A stretch of DNA of 64,000 bases from Neocallimastix lanati (nom. inval.) (taxonomy: Eukaryota; Neocallimastigomycota; Neocallimastigomycetes; Neocallimastigales; Neocallimastigaceae). Made by a program: the position numbers and the translations under genes. The notes beneath the pieces are model-generated. The model was given only the letters and a program-made list of their open reading frames with translations, made no database searches and had not been told where the DNA came from. Shown here one piece after another: positions 62,734 through 64,000 of the stretch (position 1 is its first letter; each line of letters starts with the position of its first letter). Where the stretch lies: contig JACVTC010000095.1 of the NCBI GenBank assembly GCA_016946835.1, positions 602,501 to 666,500 on the forward strand, read 5' to 3'.

Positions 62734-63655
62734 TTCCCCCTTAAACCTAGTTATTCTATAATGAATAAATTAGTTTACTGGTTAATATGTGTATATAAAA
62801 TTATCCTATTTTATAATATTAACTTGATATTATTAAACTATTATTTATTTCTATTCTAAATTAACCTTTAATTTTACATTATATTAATTATCTAATTAAA
62901 CTTAAATATTACTAAAATAATTTCTTAAATATATTTATAATCTAATAATTTCTCCCTAAAACTAAGTATTTAATATTATTACACCATTAATATTAGATGT
63001 ATCTAAAACATCACTTATAATATATGGTTTATATATTACCATTTATATTGTGGAAACCTTTCTCTTGAAGGGTGATATTATACCATCTCAATTTGTACGA
63101 ATACCTCTTATATATTGGGTTATTCATTACTTTCAATTATAATAAGCAATAATTTTTATATTTTTTCTCTTTGAAGTTTCAGCAATAACTATTAAAATAA
63201 ATTATTAATTATATATCAGTGTTCTTAATAAATCATAATCTTGGGATATTAAATTTGATTGTATTTTATAATTAATTATATTATTCTAGTCATTTAAACG
63301 TATTAATAAATATAAATTGTTTCATAATTAATTACGTGATTACGATTTAATATTTAAGTTAATTCTTTCTTTCTTTCTTTTTTTTTTTTTTTTTTTTTTC
63401 TGTAGGTTTATTTTTGTTAATTTTTGTTAATTTTCACTATTTTAGACTATTTTATTCATTTCCAAGTTAAATATTATTTTAAATAATCAGCACAAAAAAT
63501 CAGTTCAGCAACTTCCCTTTAATATTTTATATTTTAAGTTCTTTATCTTATTTTGTCTACTTCCCCCTAAAATCCAAATTTCTAAAAGGATTTTATATAT
63601 TTGAATTTTCTCATCATTAAAATATTAATGATAGAAGTTTAATGATTATAATTTT
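62565..63655 (-). mobile_element. LTR-element remnant, family 2, minus orientation
   Basis: Reverse complement of the 34355-35442 sequence, by eye roughly 85-90% alike over long blocks. Shared blocks include CAAATTGAGATGGTATA, AAGAGAAAGGTTTC and ATGTTTTAGATACATCTAAT. The LTR (62733 down to 62565) starts TGTTAGAATATATG after GGGGGAA. Its distal end reads CTTTTAATA, diverged from the TAACA of the other copy. The interior is non-coding. Only one LTR is found here too, so both may be truncated at the same point or belong to a short non-autonomous family. Confidence 0.6.
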
Positions 63656-63689
63656 AAAATACTTTTCAATCAATAAATATAGTTTATAG

Positions 63690-64000
63690 ATGGATAAACA
63701 TTATTCATTTGTATATAACTCACATGAACGAACATAGTTTTTAGTATCAAGATTGGAAGATGGCCATCAAAAGTTACGATTTAGAAGATTAACAATTTTA
63801 AAGTTAAATTCTGATAAGAAAAGTGACCAACGAATAAGGAATTTTCATGGTATCACGTCTCTCAGTATATATAATGATTGAGAAATGAAAAAGAATTTAG
63901 AGAAATAATTTAGGAATGTCCTTCTTGAAGAGAAATACAAAATAAGATTAAATATTGAATTAAAATGAGTTAAGTCTGACACGGTTTTCAAAGTTCCAAC
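63690..64000 (+). pseudogene. Possible LINE tail, cut by the window end
   Basis: Less AT-rich than its flanks. Plus-strand frames give RLEDGHQKLRFRRLTILKL and, in another frame, ECPS-stop-REIQNKIK, which loosely recalls the C-terminal end of LINE polyproteins. Evidence is thin and the sequence runs off the window. Confidence 0.25.

Overview
The window is eukaryotic nuclear DNA of extreme A+T content. Intergenic space is long and filled with homopolymer tracts, AT/AAT/AAAT microsatellites and transposon remains. Coding islands stand out by higher GC and sparse introns with GT..AG borders. The Asn-rich low-complexity proteins, a Pcl1/2-type cyclin, a GH114 glycosidase and the overall texture fit an anaerobic gut fungus (Neocallimastigomycota). 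That assignment is an inference from composition and gene content, not from a marker gene. No tRNA, rRNA, CRISPR array or bacterial operon was found.

Six host protein genes are supported. From left to right they are: a secreted GH114-type glycosidase (1520-2983, minus); a single-pass membrane protein with a Cys-rich ectodomain and a cytosolic PPxY motif (7796-8749, minus); a very large Pcl-type cyclin (11936-19620, minus), whose N-terminal cyclin box is reconstructed here across three introns and is followed by about 2,150 residues of Asn-rich sequence; a rhomboid intramembrane protease (26994-29334, plus, four exons) with Ser337/His389; a PX-domain protein (44987-49677, plus, two exons); and a calcineurin-like metallophosphoesterase (59528-61170, minus, three exons). 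They show no common pathway or operon-like arrangement. Each is separated from the next by several kilobases.

The rest is a transposon graveyard with one young resident. A complete Ty1/copia retrotransposon lies at 52879-58692, with near-identical LTRs, a 5-bp target duplication (ATGAT), Gag-protease-integrase and RT-RNase H reading frames, a polypurine tract, and a primer-binding site that matches the anticodon region of tRNA-Lys(CUU) rather than a tRNA 3' end. Immediately left of it is a decayed copia fragment (51760-52740) and pieces of a LINE. A longer LINE relic (about 31440-34340) has lost the catalytic box of its reverse transcriptase, and further LINE pieces lie at 30131-30950. A second LTR family has two copies in opposite orientation (34355-35442 and 62565-63655). 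A MITE-like element with a TTGCATTTCGCC inverted terminus lies at 480-746, and a decayed ankyrin-repeat gene at about 37440-37830. Other structure includes a near-perfect 290-bp tandem duplication (23900-24480) and a 26-bp perfect palindrome followed directly by a second hairpin (23701-23777).
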